Shown piece after piece: positions 5,929-13,620 of a stretch of 32,380 nucleotides of DNA. The stretch is from assembly GCA_018817915.1 (NCBI GenBank), contig JAHISX010000083.1, positions 1 through 32,380 of the forward strand, given 5' to 3'. The position numbers and the translations under genes are program-made. This DNA comes from Bacillota bacterium (lineage in GTDB: Bacteria; Bacillota_I; Bacilli_A; Acholeplasmatales; Acholeplasmataceae). The notes beneath the pieces were generated by a model, which was not told the origin of the DNA, made no database searches, and worked only from the letters and a program-made list of their open reading frames with translations. Numbering within the stretch: the first letter of the stretch is position 1; every line of letters starts with the position of its first letter.

Positions 5929-7968
5929 TTAATCAACGTAAATTAATCCTGGGTTTTCATCAAAATATGTTTGAAATACAATTGTTTCTAAGATTGATTT
6001 AGAATCTAGATCAAAACTAACAAGTTCATTATATGAAAGTGTGTATATAATATTATTGATATAAACACCACGGTCAATACCAACATAATAAGCTGAAGGA
6101 TTATGGCTGATCACTATTGGATCAGAGATAATTTGATCTGCACTAAAATCAATATAAAATACTAAATATTGACTGACATAGTCATATTCCCATTCATAGG
6201 TACTCACTTGAGTAGATCTCCAACTCATGATTGGAAATGCAATAATGCCTTTATCAGGAGAAACCATTAAAGCTTTAGGATTATAAGATGCTTCTGAATA
6301 ACTGTATGAGTAGACACCTTCTTCATCTTGATTATTCAATTGATAATCTTCTAATGGTAATTCTTGAGTTGTATCATAAGCACTAATCTTCAATCCAGTA
6401 GCAAAACCATTATCATCTGCAGAGAAGCCGAAGCCTATAACATGATTATCATCATCCCAGATATGTAAATATGTACTATAACCTGGTTCTTCTATTGCTG
6501 AAGTGATGACTGGATGGTTTGGATCAGAAAGATCAATCGTATACAAAGGATCGTGTTGTTCAAATGTAACGACATACCCCGTATCGCCATCAAATCTTAC
6601 CGATTTGACACTCTCATTCAAATTTCCGAGCCCATCAGTAATAGAGCCAACAAGATTAAGTTCATCTGTTTCATCATCTTCTTCAAGAATATATAAGTCA
6701 TTATGAATTGGATTCCATGATGATGTCACAATTCTAAAGTAACCATCATATTCATCCATCCAATATTGATCACCAACATAACCAGTCAGTTCTTTTTGTC
6801 CAACATATGTGATGGATGCATGATCAACATCAAGAGCATATTTAACGATTTGAACATGAGATTCCCAAGTGTTTAATGTATATGAAGAATAGTTATCAAC
6901 AGTGTAGATTGCATCTGTAGATGCATAAATTTCTGAAACATTACCCAAGAAAGCTTGAGAAGTCATTTCATAAGTATCAAGACTAATTCCTGTAACAACT
7001 GTCATACTATAAACTGGAACATCATCAAAATAGAAGATTGAATCATAACCTAAATAGCTCGTAACGGTGTTGCCATCTTGAGTTTCACTGTATTCAGGTC
7101 TAAGTTCATCTGTATAAAGTGATTTACTTGAGACTAAGTAAAGTGCTGATTTCCCACTTATGGGATCTGTAACTAATCGATGTTGATAGAAATTTGAATC
7201 TGTTTCTAATTTATATTCTAGTTCCATCGTTTCACGATTATAGACATAAACTGCACCAGAATATGATGTATATGCCCAGCCATAATAGTCTACGCCATCT
7301 TGATAAGTATATGGAATAGATGTATAAACATAACCAATAACAATCAATTGAGTATCTGTTAAATAGAGAGCATCTGTATACATATCACCTAAATCAAGAT
7401 TAGCTTGTGGATCAACTGTGCCATCATCATTGATGTCTAAAATGCGTACTTCATTATAATATCGTGTTGCATAATAGATCGTATACCCATCTGTTTTAAC
7501 GATATCTGCTTCATCCACACCTTCTACTTGTACATTGGTTCCAATATAATCTCTAGTTGTTGCGTCTCCAGCTGCAGTATCAACTTCTGGAGCTAAGACT
7601 TCGTCTTCCATCATACCACCATTAAAGAAATCACTCCACCAATTGCCACTTGATGTGTCTGCAATCAATTGTTCGAGTCGATCTTTTGATCCGACAGGTG
7701 TTGCATTGAGTAGCACTCTGCCATCCAACATATTTGGTATAGCAAATGCGCCAGAAGCTACAGTAGTCACTAGAACAAGCGAACTTAAAATAAGACCATA
7801 TGATCTTTTAACCCAATAAAGTCTTGGTATTTTGGGAACGACTACCGATTGAGATTTTTGAAACTTACCTAATTTTCGATTCCATATGATGTCACTAGTA
7901 AAACGAACACCAAAAACAACAACCACAACTGATACAATTGATACGATGATCCATCCGAATAAGGTCAT
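5929..7968 (-). CDS. Membrane-anchored beta-propeller domain protein (PF09826-like)
   Basis: The 679-residue protein has two hydrophobic segments (about 4-24 and 58-80) separated by a basic stretch. The rest is a large, acidic, Tyr/Asp-rich extracytoplasmic domain. The block TTRDYIGTNVQVEGVDEADIVKTDG (written here in part: NVQVEGVDEADIVKTDG, about 144-160) is the signature of the 'secreted C-terminal beta-propeller' family. It is followed by repeated beta blades ending with a VISHNPSAYYVGIDRGVYI block. No enzymatic motif is visible, and roles proposed for the family are scaffolding or binding. It overlaps the LytTR gene by the ATGA junction and has GGAGG six bases before the ATG, so the two are translationally coupled. 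A terminator follows. Confidence 0.85.
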   Translation of the reverse strand: MTLFGWIIVSIVSVVVVVFGVRFTSDIIWNRKLGKFQKSQSVVVPKIPRLYWVKRSYGLILSSLVLVTTVASGAFAIPNMLDGRVLLNATPVGSKDRLEQLIADTSSGNWWSDFFNGGMMEDEVLAPEVDTAAGDATTRDYIGTNVQVEGVDEADIVKTDGYTIYYATRYYNEVRILDINDDGTVDPQANLDLGDMYTDALYLTDTQLIVIGYVYTSIPYTYQDGVDYYGWAYTSYSGAVYVYNRETMELEYKLETDSNFYQHRLVTDPISGKSALYLVSSKSLYTDELRPEYSETQDGNTVTSYLGYDSIFYFDDVPVYSMTVVTGISLDTYEMTSQAFLGNVSEIYASTDAIYTVDNYSSYTLNTWESHVQIVKYALDVDHASITYVGQKELTGYVGDQYWMDEYDGYFRIVTSSWNPIHNDLYILEEDDETDELNLVGSITDGLGNLNESVKSVRFDGDTGYVVTFEQHDPLYTIDLSDPNHPVITSAIEEPGYSTYLHIWDDDNHVIGFGFSADDNGFATGLKISAYDTTQELPLEDYQLNNQDEEGVYSYSYSEASYNPKALMVSPDKGIIAFPIMSWRSTQVSTYEWEYDYVSQYLVFYIDFSADQIISDPIVISHNPSAYYVGIDRGVYINNIIYTLSYNELVSFDLDSKSILETIVFQTYFDENPGLIYVD

Positions 7969-8495
7969 TTTAATCCTCCTTTTTTGTCAATGCCTATGGC
8001 ACTCTTAAAATCTTTGACGAAGGAACGTGATACCTCAAGATGTGTTCCAGAAATAAGTTCTATGTCCAACTTTGCATTAAATCCTGTTCGAATATATCTG
8101 ATCTTCGATATATTGACGATAAATGATTTTCCGATACGCACAAAGTGATAGGGTCTAAGAATCTCTTCTAATTGATAAAGTGGTTGTTTGATGATTTGAT
8201 TGGTCATATCTATCCCGTGAAGGTAAATATCTTCTCCAAATGCTTCTAGATAGGAAATATCTTTAACATTAAGTTGGACATAACCATGAGGTGTTTGAAA
8301 TAAAACTTGCGATCTTTCAATTGCCATCATTTCAAGGATAGGACGGATTTTATCTAAATTGCTGTCATCTAAAATAATACCAACTTTATCTAGTGGAACT
8401 TCATTTGGATCATCTGTTAAAATCAAGTCAAAATCTTTCGATAATTTTGATTTTATATTTTCTACTTCTTCTTTATTCCAAATGATTTTTAACAT
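7965..8495 (-). CDS. LytTR-domain transcription regulator
   Basis: With the ATG at 8495 (AGGAGG nine bases upstream) the product has 176 residues; a longer reading frame exists but has no ribosome site. Residues 1-60 form an unusual N-terminal domain without the phospho-acceptor pattern of a receiver domain. Residues about 72-170 are a LytTR DNA-binding domain with the typical KDISYLEAFGEDIYLHG, then FVRIGKSFIVNISKIRYI and the LEVSRSFVKDF end. It resembles the stand-alone LytTR regulators that are often paired with a membrane protein. Here the partner is the beta-propeller protein that starts within its stop codon (ATGA). Sensing by the membrane partner is inference. Confidence 0.88.
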   Translation of the reverse strand: MLKIIWNKEEVENIKSKLSKDFDLILTDDPNEVPLDKVGIILDDSNLDKIRPILEMMAIERSQVLFQTPHGYVQLNVKDISYLEAFGEDIYLHGIDMTNQIIKQPLYQLEEILRPYHFVRIGKSFIVNISKIRYIRTGFNAKLDIELISGTHLEVSRSFVKDFKSAIGIDKKGGLK

Positions 8496-8596
8496 CCAGG
8501 ATTTCCTCCTACTTGCAGTATAGTACAACAAAAACATTAAAAAAAGGGATTAATGACAAGATGCAGCATACAACCTACAACTTGCATACTAACCCT

Positions 8597-8605
8597 ATTT
8601 TAGCA
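8597..8605 (-). promoter_or_regulatory. Possible extended -10 promoter of the LytTR-propeller operon
   Basis: Minus-strand TG-C-TAAAAT (8605-8597), about 100 bases before the LytTR start and downstream of the ktrB terminator. The leader between them contains three copies of GTTGTA, which might be regulator contacts. Confidence 0.4.
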
Positions 8606-8631
8606 TATTTTTATTTGAACAAGTATTTAAC

Positions 8632-8658
8632 AAAAAAACTGAAATCCTAAGATTCCAG
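8632..8658 (-). terminator. Terminator overlapping the 3' end of the K+ uptake operon
   Basis: Minus-strand CTGGAATC, loop TTAG, GATTTCAG, then seven T. The loop is the stop codon of the TrkH/KtrB gene, so the hairpin includes its last codons. Confidence 0.85.
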
Positions 8659-10149
8659 CTTTTTAATTGTTTTCGGTTTCTTTTTTGATATATCTTGTGT
8701 GATTTTTGCAATAGCCACAAAGACAACATAGAATTCAAGACGTCCAAGGAACATACCAACTGTGGATGTCCATAAAATGATTGGATGCGCAGTATATCCT
8801 GTAATACCAACAGAAAGACCTACTGTACCTAAGGCTGAAGCAAATTCAAACAATGAATCTCTAATACTATAACCATAGCTAGAAAATACGAGTGTTCCTA
8901 AGATTAAAACAATTAAATAAATCATTAAGAACGAATGATTTTGGATGATATCATCCTTATCAACAATGGTTTTGGCACCTAATTTATTAATAAAATGTGT
9001 GCGAATTGTTTTTTTATGTGTGAGTTGATCTTTAATATTCCAATACATACTCTTGAATGCTAATGCCACACGATACTGTTTCATCCCACCGGCTGTAGAA
9101 CCCATCCCTGCACCTAAAACCATAGGAATGATAATTGCTAAGATGAAGAAACTTGGTAATGTTAGAAAGCTTGGTACGGTTTGATAACCAGTACCTGTAA
9201 TTGCTGATATAAATTGAAAGCTTGATATTCTTAACGAATAGAAGAATCGACCATCATAAAATGATAAGACATTAATTGTCATGAGTGGAATAAAGATAAC
9301 TAAAAGAATACCTAATAATTTAATTTCAACATGATTGAAGACGTTCTTCATTTTTCCCTTGATCAACATCAAGTGAACAAAGAAGTTTGTTCCACCTAAA
9401 ATCATTAGAACCATCGTTGTAATTTCAATAGGAACGCTATTATAGGCACCGATACTACCAGATTGGGTTGAAAACCCACCTGTAGCAACAGCACAAATAG
9501 AATGATTGATTGCATCAAATGGTGCCATACCAAATAAAACATAGAACAGTGAACCAATCGCAATATATCCAATATAGATCGATAAAATAGTGCGTCCTGA
9601 TTTAATCAGGTTAGGCATCAATTTATCACTATGTCCTTCTGCACTATATAATCTCATTCCAAATTTATCAGAAATAGCTGATGTTAAGACCAATACAAGT
9701 CCAACACCACCGAAAAATTGGAGAAGACTTCTAAAAAGTAAGAATAGTTTTGGAACAGATTCTACATTAACAACTGTTAACCCAGTTGTAGAAAATCCTG
9801 AAGTCACTTCAAAAATGCTTTGTGTAAAGTTATATGTACCAGATAAGATAAAAGGTACGGATGAAATTAAAATAGCAAGTAACCAGATAGCAACAACCAA
9901 AACAGCATCTTGATGTCTTTCTAATTTGCCTTTTTCTCTACCTCTAAATAAGAAAATAATAAAAGATCCTACCATGATACTTGTTAATCCCGGAATGAGA
10001 AAGTAATGTGAAAATTCTAGTTCCTCAGGAATAAAAATTAAAAGTATGAGTGGTAAAAGATTGATAAAACCGATTAAAAAGGCAAAGATACCCAAATAGT
10101 TGATAATGAGTGGATATCCTGAAGTAACTCTTTTTTCCATTTTGTTCAT
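8647..10149 (-). CDS. ktrB: Potassium uptake membrane subunit, TrkH/KtrB family
   Basis: This 500-residue polytopic protein is the ion-conducting subunit of a Trk/Ktr K+ (Na+-coupled) uptake system. The four pore-loop repeats with selectivity-filter glycines are visible: VTSGFSTTGLTVV, ATGGFSTQSGSIG, ITGTGYQTVPSF and SALGTVGLSVGIT. Another family block is GAGMGSTAGGMKQYRVAL near residue 350. Length is typical of TrkH-like rather than the shorter KtrB of Bacillus. It overlaps the upstream RCK gene by ATGA, so gating subunits and channel are made together. A terminator overlaps its last codons. Confidence 0.94.
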   Translation of the reverse strand: MNKMEKRVTSGYPLIINYLGIFAFLIGFINLLPLILLIFIPEELEFSHYFLIPGLTSIMVGSFIIFLFRGREKGKLERHQDAVLVVAIWLLAILISSVPFILSGTYNFTQSIFEVTSGFSTTGLTVVNVESVPKLFLLFRSLLQFFGGVGLVLVLTSAISDKFGMRLYSAEGHSDKLMPNLIKSGRTILSIYIGYIAIGSLFYVLFGMAPFDAINHSICAVATGGFSTQSGSIGAYNSVPIEITTMVLMILGGTNFFVHLMLIKGKMKNVFNHVEIKLLGILLVIFIPLMTINVLSFYDGRFFYSLRISSFQFISAITGTGYQTVPSFLTLPSFFILAIIIPMVLGAGMGSTAGGMKQYRVALAFKSMYWNIKDQLTHKKTIRTHFINKLGAKTIVDKDDIIQNHSFLMIYLIVLILGTLVFSSYGYSIRDSLFEFASALGTVGLSVGITGYTAHPIILWTSTVGMFLGRLEFYVVFVAIAKITQDISKKKPKTIKKLES

Positions 10150-10808
10150 CTTTTCTTTTTAATGAATTCTATAATTTCATCTTGCTCATTTGGTGTAGAG
10201 ATAATAATGAGTTTATCTAAAGCTTTAATGACTGTATCCCCTTTAGGAATAATGACATGTGGATCTCTAAAGATACAACTAATATTGATATTTTTAGGAA
10301 AACTAATGTCCATAATGCGTTTATTGACAAGCATATAGTTTTCTTCAACGCCCATTTCAAGCATAACAACTTTTTCATCTTCGATTGAAAGAGTCTTAAT
10401 GATATTTTCTACTGATGATTCATTAAGAATGGTTTGTGCAAGTAAATATGTTGATGAAATCACACTGTCAACGCCTAATTTCTTAAATAGTTCAACATTT
10501 TTAGGGTTCTTCACTTTAGATACTGTACGTTTGATATTAAATTGTTTTTTAGCAGTGATACATGTTATATAATTATCTGTGTCGCTATCAGATAGTGCTA
10601 AAAGCACATCTGCATTATCAGCTTCTGCATCAGATAAAACATATGCTTTTGTAGGATCTCCAGGAAAAACAGCAATATCATTGCTTGTTGAAATATATTC
10701 AGCAAATTCTCTATCTTGATTGATTACAATAAGCTGATGGTGCTCTTCCTTAAGCATTTTTACAATAAAGTCAGCTTCATGTTTTCCGCCTGTGATGACG
10801 ATCTTCAT
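10146..10808 (-). CDS. trkA: TrkA/KtrA regulatory subunit with RCK_N and RCK_C domains
   Basis: The 220-residue cytosolic subunit has an N-terminal nucleotide-binding RCK domain (about 1-125; D66ADNADVLLALSDSDTDNYI matches the family) and a C-terminal RCK_C domain (about 140-218). The dinucleotide loop is degenerate: ITGGKHEADFIV replaces GxGxxG. It should assemble into the gating ring on the TrkH/KtrB channel. It lies between, and overlaps by ATGA, both a short RCK_N-only protein and the channel gene. The degenerate loop suggests that nucleotide is bound mainly by the short partner (inference). Confidence 0.9.
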   Translation of the reverse strand: MKIVITGGKHEADFIVKMLKEEHHQLIVINQDREFAEYISTSNDIAVFPGDPTKAYVLSDAEADNADVLLALSDSDTDNYITCITAKKQFNIKRTVSKVKNPKNVELFKKLGVDSVISSTYLLAQTILNESSVENIIKTLSIEDEKVVMLEMGVEENYMLVNKRIMDISFPKNINISCIFRDPHVIIPKGDTVIKALDKLIIISTPNEQDEIIEFIKKKR

Positions 10809-11224
10809 TTGGAATCCTCCTGTTTGTATAACTTCATAAACTCTTGAAGAGATAGTGTGAATGGATAGATTGCTTTAATGTATGTACCTTCAAGCAAGGT
10901 ACTTTTATCTGTATCTGCAAGTCTTACAAAGATATTTGGAACATTATAGATATAATAACAAATGTGTGCAAGATAAATATTAACATTATCGCTATCGGTT
11001 GTGATAACGACTGTTTTTGCATGTTTAACATATGAGTTTTCTAAAACTGATAAATCAGTGGCATCACCAACCACTTGATAACCAGAAAATGATTCTTGTA
11101 ATTTTCTAAAAGAATCGTCAGTGGCATCAACGATGATGACGTCTTCTCCGAGTTCTGACATTTGTGTAGCTATGTTGGAACCTAGTCGTCCTGAACCTAT
11201 CACAATAAACTTGTTTCTTTTCAT
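10805..11224 (-). CDS. Short TrkA-type protein with only the RCK_N (NAD/ATP-binding) domain
   Basis: The 139-residue protein is a single Rossmann-type RCK_N domain with an intact loop VIGSGRLGSNIA (about 8-19), the acidic end of strand 2 (VDATDD) and the TDSDNVNIYLAHI segment typical of TrkA. There is no RCK_C domain. It is the first gene of the K+ uptake operon, with an AAGGAGAT site before the ATG, and it overlaps the longer trkA gene by ATGA. From memory, a similar split TrkA pair occurs next to trkH in Thermotoga maritima (TM1088A/TM1088B). Hetero-oligomer formation with the longer RCK protein is inferred. Confidence 0.88.
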   Translation of the reverse strand: MKRNKFIVIGSGRLGSNIATQMSELGEDVIIVDATDDSFRKLQESFSGYQVVGDATDLSVLENSYVKHAKTVVITTDSDNVNIYLAHICYYIYNVPNIFVRLADTDKSTLLEGTYIKAIYPFTLSLQEFMKLYKQEDSK

Positions 11225-11300
11225 AATTCTTATCTCCTTGGGCTCGTGTTTGCTTAACAGAACTCAAACATAAATTTGTAAGAAATAAAACACCTCAATT

Positions 11301-11309
11301 ATTTTAACA
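11301..11309 (-). promoter_or_regulatory. Extended -10 promoter of the K+ uptake operon
   Basis: Minus-strand TG-T-TAAAAT (11309-11301), no clear -35. It lies about 75 bases upstream of the short RCK gene; the leader contains GTTTG...CAAAC arms of a small hairpin. Confidence 0.45.
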
Positions 11310-11330
11310 CTCTTTTGCCAAAACTGACTA

Positions 11331-11362
11331 AAAAAAAGAGTATATCATTATATATTATACCC
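11331..11362 (-). terminator. Terminator of the antiporter gene
   Basis: Minus-strand GGGTATA, an 11-base AT loop, TATACTC, then at least seven T. It lies about 20 bases after the antiporter stop and before the K+ uptake promoter. Confidence 0.8.
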
Positions 11363-11383
11363 TTTTTTCTTTGATTTTTGTAT

Positions 11384-12565
11384 TTAAATTGTTTGTTTGA
11401 GCAATTTTGAATAGGTTTTATCCATAAGGATAGCACCTATGGGTGCAGTGATTACAATGGCTAGAACTGCTATCGTCAAGATGAGACTTCCACTGGATAT
11501 ACCAAGTGATAATGGAATAGAGCCAATTGCTGCTTGAACTGTTGCTTTTGGCATATAAGATAATCCCACATATATCTTCTCTTTCACATTTAACGAAGAT
11601 TTGAAAAGAGACATGAACACACCAATCATTCTAAATGTCATTGCAAGCACAATCAACAAACAAGCGATGAGACCAACGTTTGCCATGACGGTAATATCGA
11701 CTGCTGCACCAACTAAGACAAAGAGCATAATCTCAGCTATAACCCAGATTTTTTCAAACTTAGACACTAATCTTTTGGCCAATGTTTCATGTTGCTTTAA
11801 AATCGTTCCCCCAAGTGTCATAACTGCAAGTAATCCAGAAATTGGGATTAAACCAGCCAGTGCTCTTTCTAAAACAATAAATAAAAAACCAACACTAAAA
11901 ATAATGAGTACTTTAATTGTATCTCTCATATGAACTTTAATAAAAAACTTGGTAAGGATAATGCCTGATATAATTCCTAAAATGATACCTAAAACCACTG
12001 ATATAGGAACAAAAGCAAGTGATAACATCGAAAATCCATTTCCTTGATACATTTGTATAAGTGATGTGAAGATGATGATAACATAAACATCATCAATAGA
12101 TGCTCCGGCTAATATCATTTGAGGAATTTTTTTGTTTTCTCCGTAACCTGATGATATGAGACGAATCATTCTAGGAACAACTACTGCGGGTGAAACAGCC
12201 GCAACAACTGAGCCTAGGATCGCAGCATCTAAATAAGATATGTCGAAAAGTAGCGGTGCAAATATTGTGATGGCTATCATTTCAATCGTTGCTGGAATGA
12301 ATGATAGCAAGATTGCAGTTTTACCAACTTTCTTCAAATCCTCAAAATCTAAGGATAACCCAGCACGAATCAAAATAACAATCAAAGCAATTTGTCTTAA
12401 ATCAGCTGAAATATCTAATATGTCTGGACTTATAAGGTCAAAAACGAATGGTCCTAAGATGATACCAGCAATAAGCATACCGATCATTCTAGGCAGTTTT
12501 ATAAGTTCAAAAACCTGGGACATAAACAAACTTGTGATAATGATTAAGGCAACACTTAATAACAT
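11384..12565 (-). CDS. Cation:proton antiporter (CPA family) under fluoride riboswitch control
   Basis: The product (393 residues from the ATG at 12565, with GGAGG five bases upstream; a TTG 12 bases earlier lies inside the ribosome site) is a Na+/H+ exchanger-fold protein (PF00999) with 11-13 hydrophobic segments. Family features include PRMIGMLIAGIILGP near the N-terminus, SPAVVVPRMI in the fourth-fifth helix region and an acidic pair in AGASIDDVYVI, at the site expected to carry the transported cation or proton. There is no C-terminal TrkA domain. The promoter, riboswitch aptamer and terminator upstream show control by fluoride. CPA-family antiporters are a known minority class of fluoride-riboswitch targets. 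Its exact role during fluoride stress (ion or proton balance, or fluoride export) is not known from sequence. Confidence 0.9.
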   Translation of the reverse strand: MLLSVALIIITSLFMSQVFELIKLPRMIGMLIAGIILGPFVFDLISPDILDISADLRQIALIVILIRAGLSLDFEDLKKVGKTAILLSFIPATIEMIAITIFAPLLFDISYLDAAILGSVVAAVSPAVVVPRMIRLISSGYGENKKIPQMILAGASIDDVYVIIIFTSLIQMYQGNGFSMLSLAFVPISVVLGIILGIISGIILTKFFIKVHMRDTIKVLIIFSVGFLFIVLERALAGLIPISGLLAVMTLGGTILKQHETLAKRLVSKFEKIWVIAEIMLFVLVGAAVDITVMANVGLIACLLIVLAMTFRMIGVFMSLFKSSLNVKEKIYVGLSYMPKATVQAAIGSIPLSLGISSGSLILTIAVLAIVITAPIGAILMDKTYSKLLKQTI

Positions 12566-12575
12566 AGATACCTCC

Positions 12576-12610
12576 AAAAAAAAACTTCACAACAAAAATG
12601 TTGTAGAAGT
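12576..12610 (-). terminator. Riboswitch-controlled terminator of the antiporter
   Basis: Minus-strand ACTTC-T-ACAACA, a 5-base loop tract, TGTTGT-GAAGT, then nine T. Its 5' arm contains the CTTC used in the aptamer pseudoknot, so aptamer folding and terminator folding exclude each other. It ends one base before the Shine-Dalgarno site. Confidence 0.88.
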
Positions 12611-12662
12611 CATTAGCTTTCGCGGTTCAAGTACAGTACTTAGGGAGACGTTCATTCCCTAT
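12600..12662 (-). ncRNA. Fluoride riboswitch (crcB motif)
   Basis: The minus-strand leader matches the fluoride aptamer consensus. A first stem AGGGA/TCCCT encloses loop AATGAACGTC. An extra small hairpin (AAGTA/TACTT) follows. The conserved GAACCGC-GAAA-GC element comes next, then TAATGACTTCTAC, equivalent to the conserved (C/T)TGATG...CTAC 3' end. The pseudoknot is supported by complementarity: loop GAA(C)GTC pairs with GACTTC, six base pairs with one bulged C. The 3' strand of the pseudoknot is also the 5' arm of the following terminator, so fluoride binding should allow transcription of the antiporter gene. The assignment is from the remembered consensus, not from a covariance-model search. 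Confidence 0.88.
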
Positions 12663-12667
12663 AGTCA

Positions 12668-12695
12668 ATTATACATCTTTCACCTTTCATGTCAA
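12668..12695 (-). promoter_or_regulatory. Promoter of the fluoride riboswitch/antiporter transcript
   Basis: Minus-strand TTGACA (12695-12690), 16 bases, TATAAT (12673-12668): both hexamers are perfect. The -35 overlaps the stop region of the upstream DUF1295 gene. The start point falls just before the aptamer. Confidence 0.85.
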
Positions 12696-13585
12696 GAATT
12701 TTCTTGAGTTGATGTTTGTGCTTCTTTAGGAATAAAAGGAATGAGCATCGAAACACGTTGTTGATAGTCCTTATACTCTGGTCTTGTCGTTAAAATCTTC
12801 TTTTCCATCCAAGGAATGCTGACAAAAAGAAATAGTGCGGTCATCATCATTGGAGCAAACAAATAGATATCGAATTTCATTGTAGAACCGAAGTACATGA
12901 TGTATAATCCCCACCATAAAGTAATTTCACCAAAATAGTTGGGATGTCTTGAGTATTTCCATAAACCTTCTTCAATACACTTCTTCTGTCCACGATGCTT
13001 TTCTTTGAATTCCTTCATTTGTTGATCTGCAAAAAACTGAATTGTCGCTGCACCAACCATCAATATAAATCCAATCCAAATAAAAATATTCATTGAAGGA
13101 CTCATGGATATAAATTTTGTAGCAGCAATTAATTGAATGAACACAATTAAAGTTGGAAATAATTGAATACCAAATAAATTCGTTAAGAAATAAAGTTTTG
13201 GTGATTTTTTTCGCATGAGTTGATATCTCCAATCAACTTCATTAAAATCTGTCCATCTGGTTGCCCAATTATAAGTTAATCTGATACTCCATATGAGTAA
13301 ACCAGAAAAAAGTAAGATGATGCTCAGTATAGCTGGCTTATTTAAAAAGATAATAACACCTAAAATAATAGCTGGTGGAATGACACTCCAGTACGGATCA
13401 TATACACTAGCATTTCTAAGGATTAAACTCAATATCCAAGTGACCAAAGTCATGATAACATCAGCAACCAATAAACGATAAATAAGTGATAGTTGCGGTA
13501 ATAAAATGAAAACTGCCACACCGACAACAATAATGAATGCATAAATGATAAACATTATTAGAAGTGATTTATTCTTATGTGTCAT
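12692..13585 (-). CDS. DUF1295 / steroid 5-alpha-reductase-like membrane protein
   Basis: This 297-residue protein has about seven hydrophobic segments and matches the DUF1295 family. Motifs are NASVYDPYWSVIPP (about 53-66), TYNWATRWTDFNEVDWRY (about 106-123) and the C-terminal EEGLWKYSRHPNYFGEITLWWG (about 204-225), which in this superfamily binds NADPH. The family includes uncharacterised reductases and methyltransferase-like membrane enzymes, and the substrate is unknown. It follows bioY by 35 bases with an AAAGGAG site and no intervening terminator, so it is probably the last gene of the fatty acid operon. A lipid substrate is a plausible guess only. Confidence 0.85.
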   Translation of the reverse strand: MTHKNKSLLIMFIIYAFIIVVGVAVFILLPQLSLIYRLLVADVIMTLVTWILSLILRNASVYDPYWSVIPPAIILGVIIFLNKPAILSIILLFSGLLIWSIRLTYNWATRWTDFNEVDWRYQLMRKKSPKLYFLTNLFGIQLFPTLIVFIQLIAATKFISMSPSMNIFIWIGFILMVGAATIQFFADQQMKEFKEKHRGQKKCIEEGLWKYSRHPNYFGEITLWWGLYIMYFGSTMKFDIYLFAPMMMTALFLFVSIPWMEKKILTTRPEYKDYQQRVSMLIPFIPKEAQTSTQENS

Positions 13586-13620
13586 ATTTGATATACTCCT
13601 TTAATTATTAAGATATTTTT

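Noticed and set aside
8537-8595. Terminator/attenuator-like hairpin (GGGTTA ... TAATCCC plus T-run) upstream of the LytTR gene
   Set aside because: The stem is weak, with mismatches and a bulge, and the most likely -10 puts the start point downstream of the GGG arm. Attenuation is not supported.
9590-9913. Plus-strand open frame of 107 codons opposite ktrB
   Set aside because: It is antisense to conserved pore regions of the K+ transporter, with no promoter or recognisable protein pattern.
12240-12707. Plus-strand open frame of 155 codons across the antiporter start and riboswitch
   Set aside because: It runs antisense through the antiporter, riboswitch and terminator; its residues mirror the opposite coding strand.
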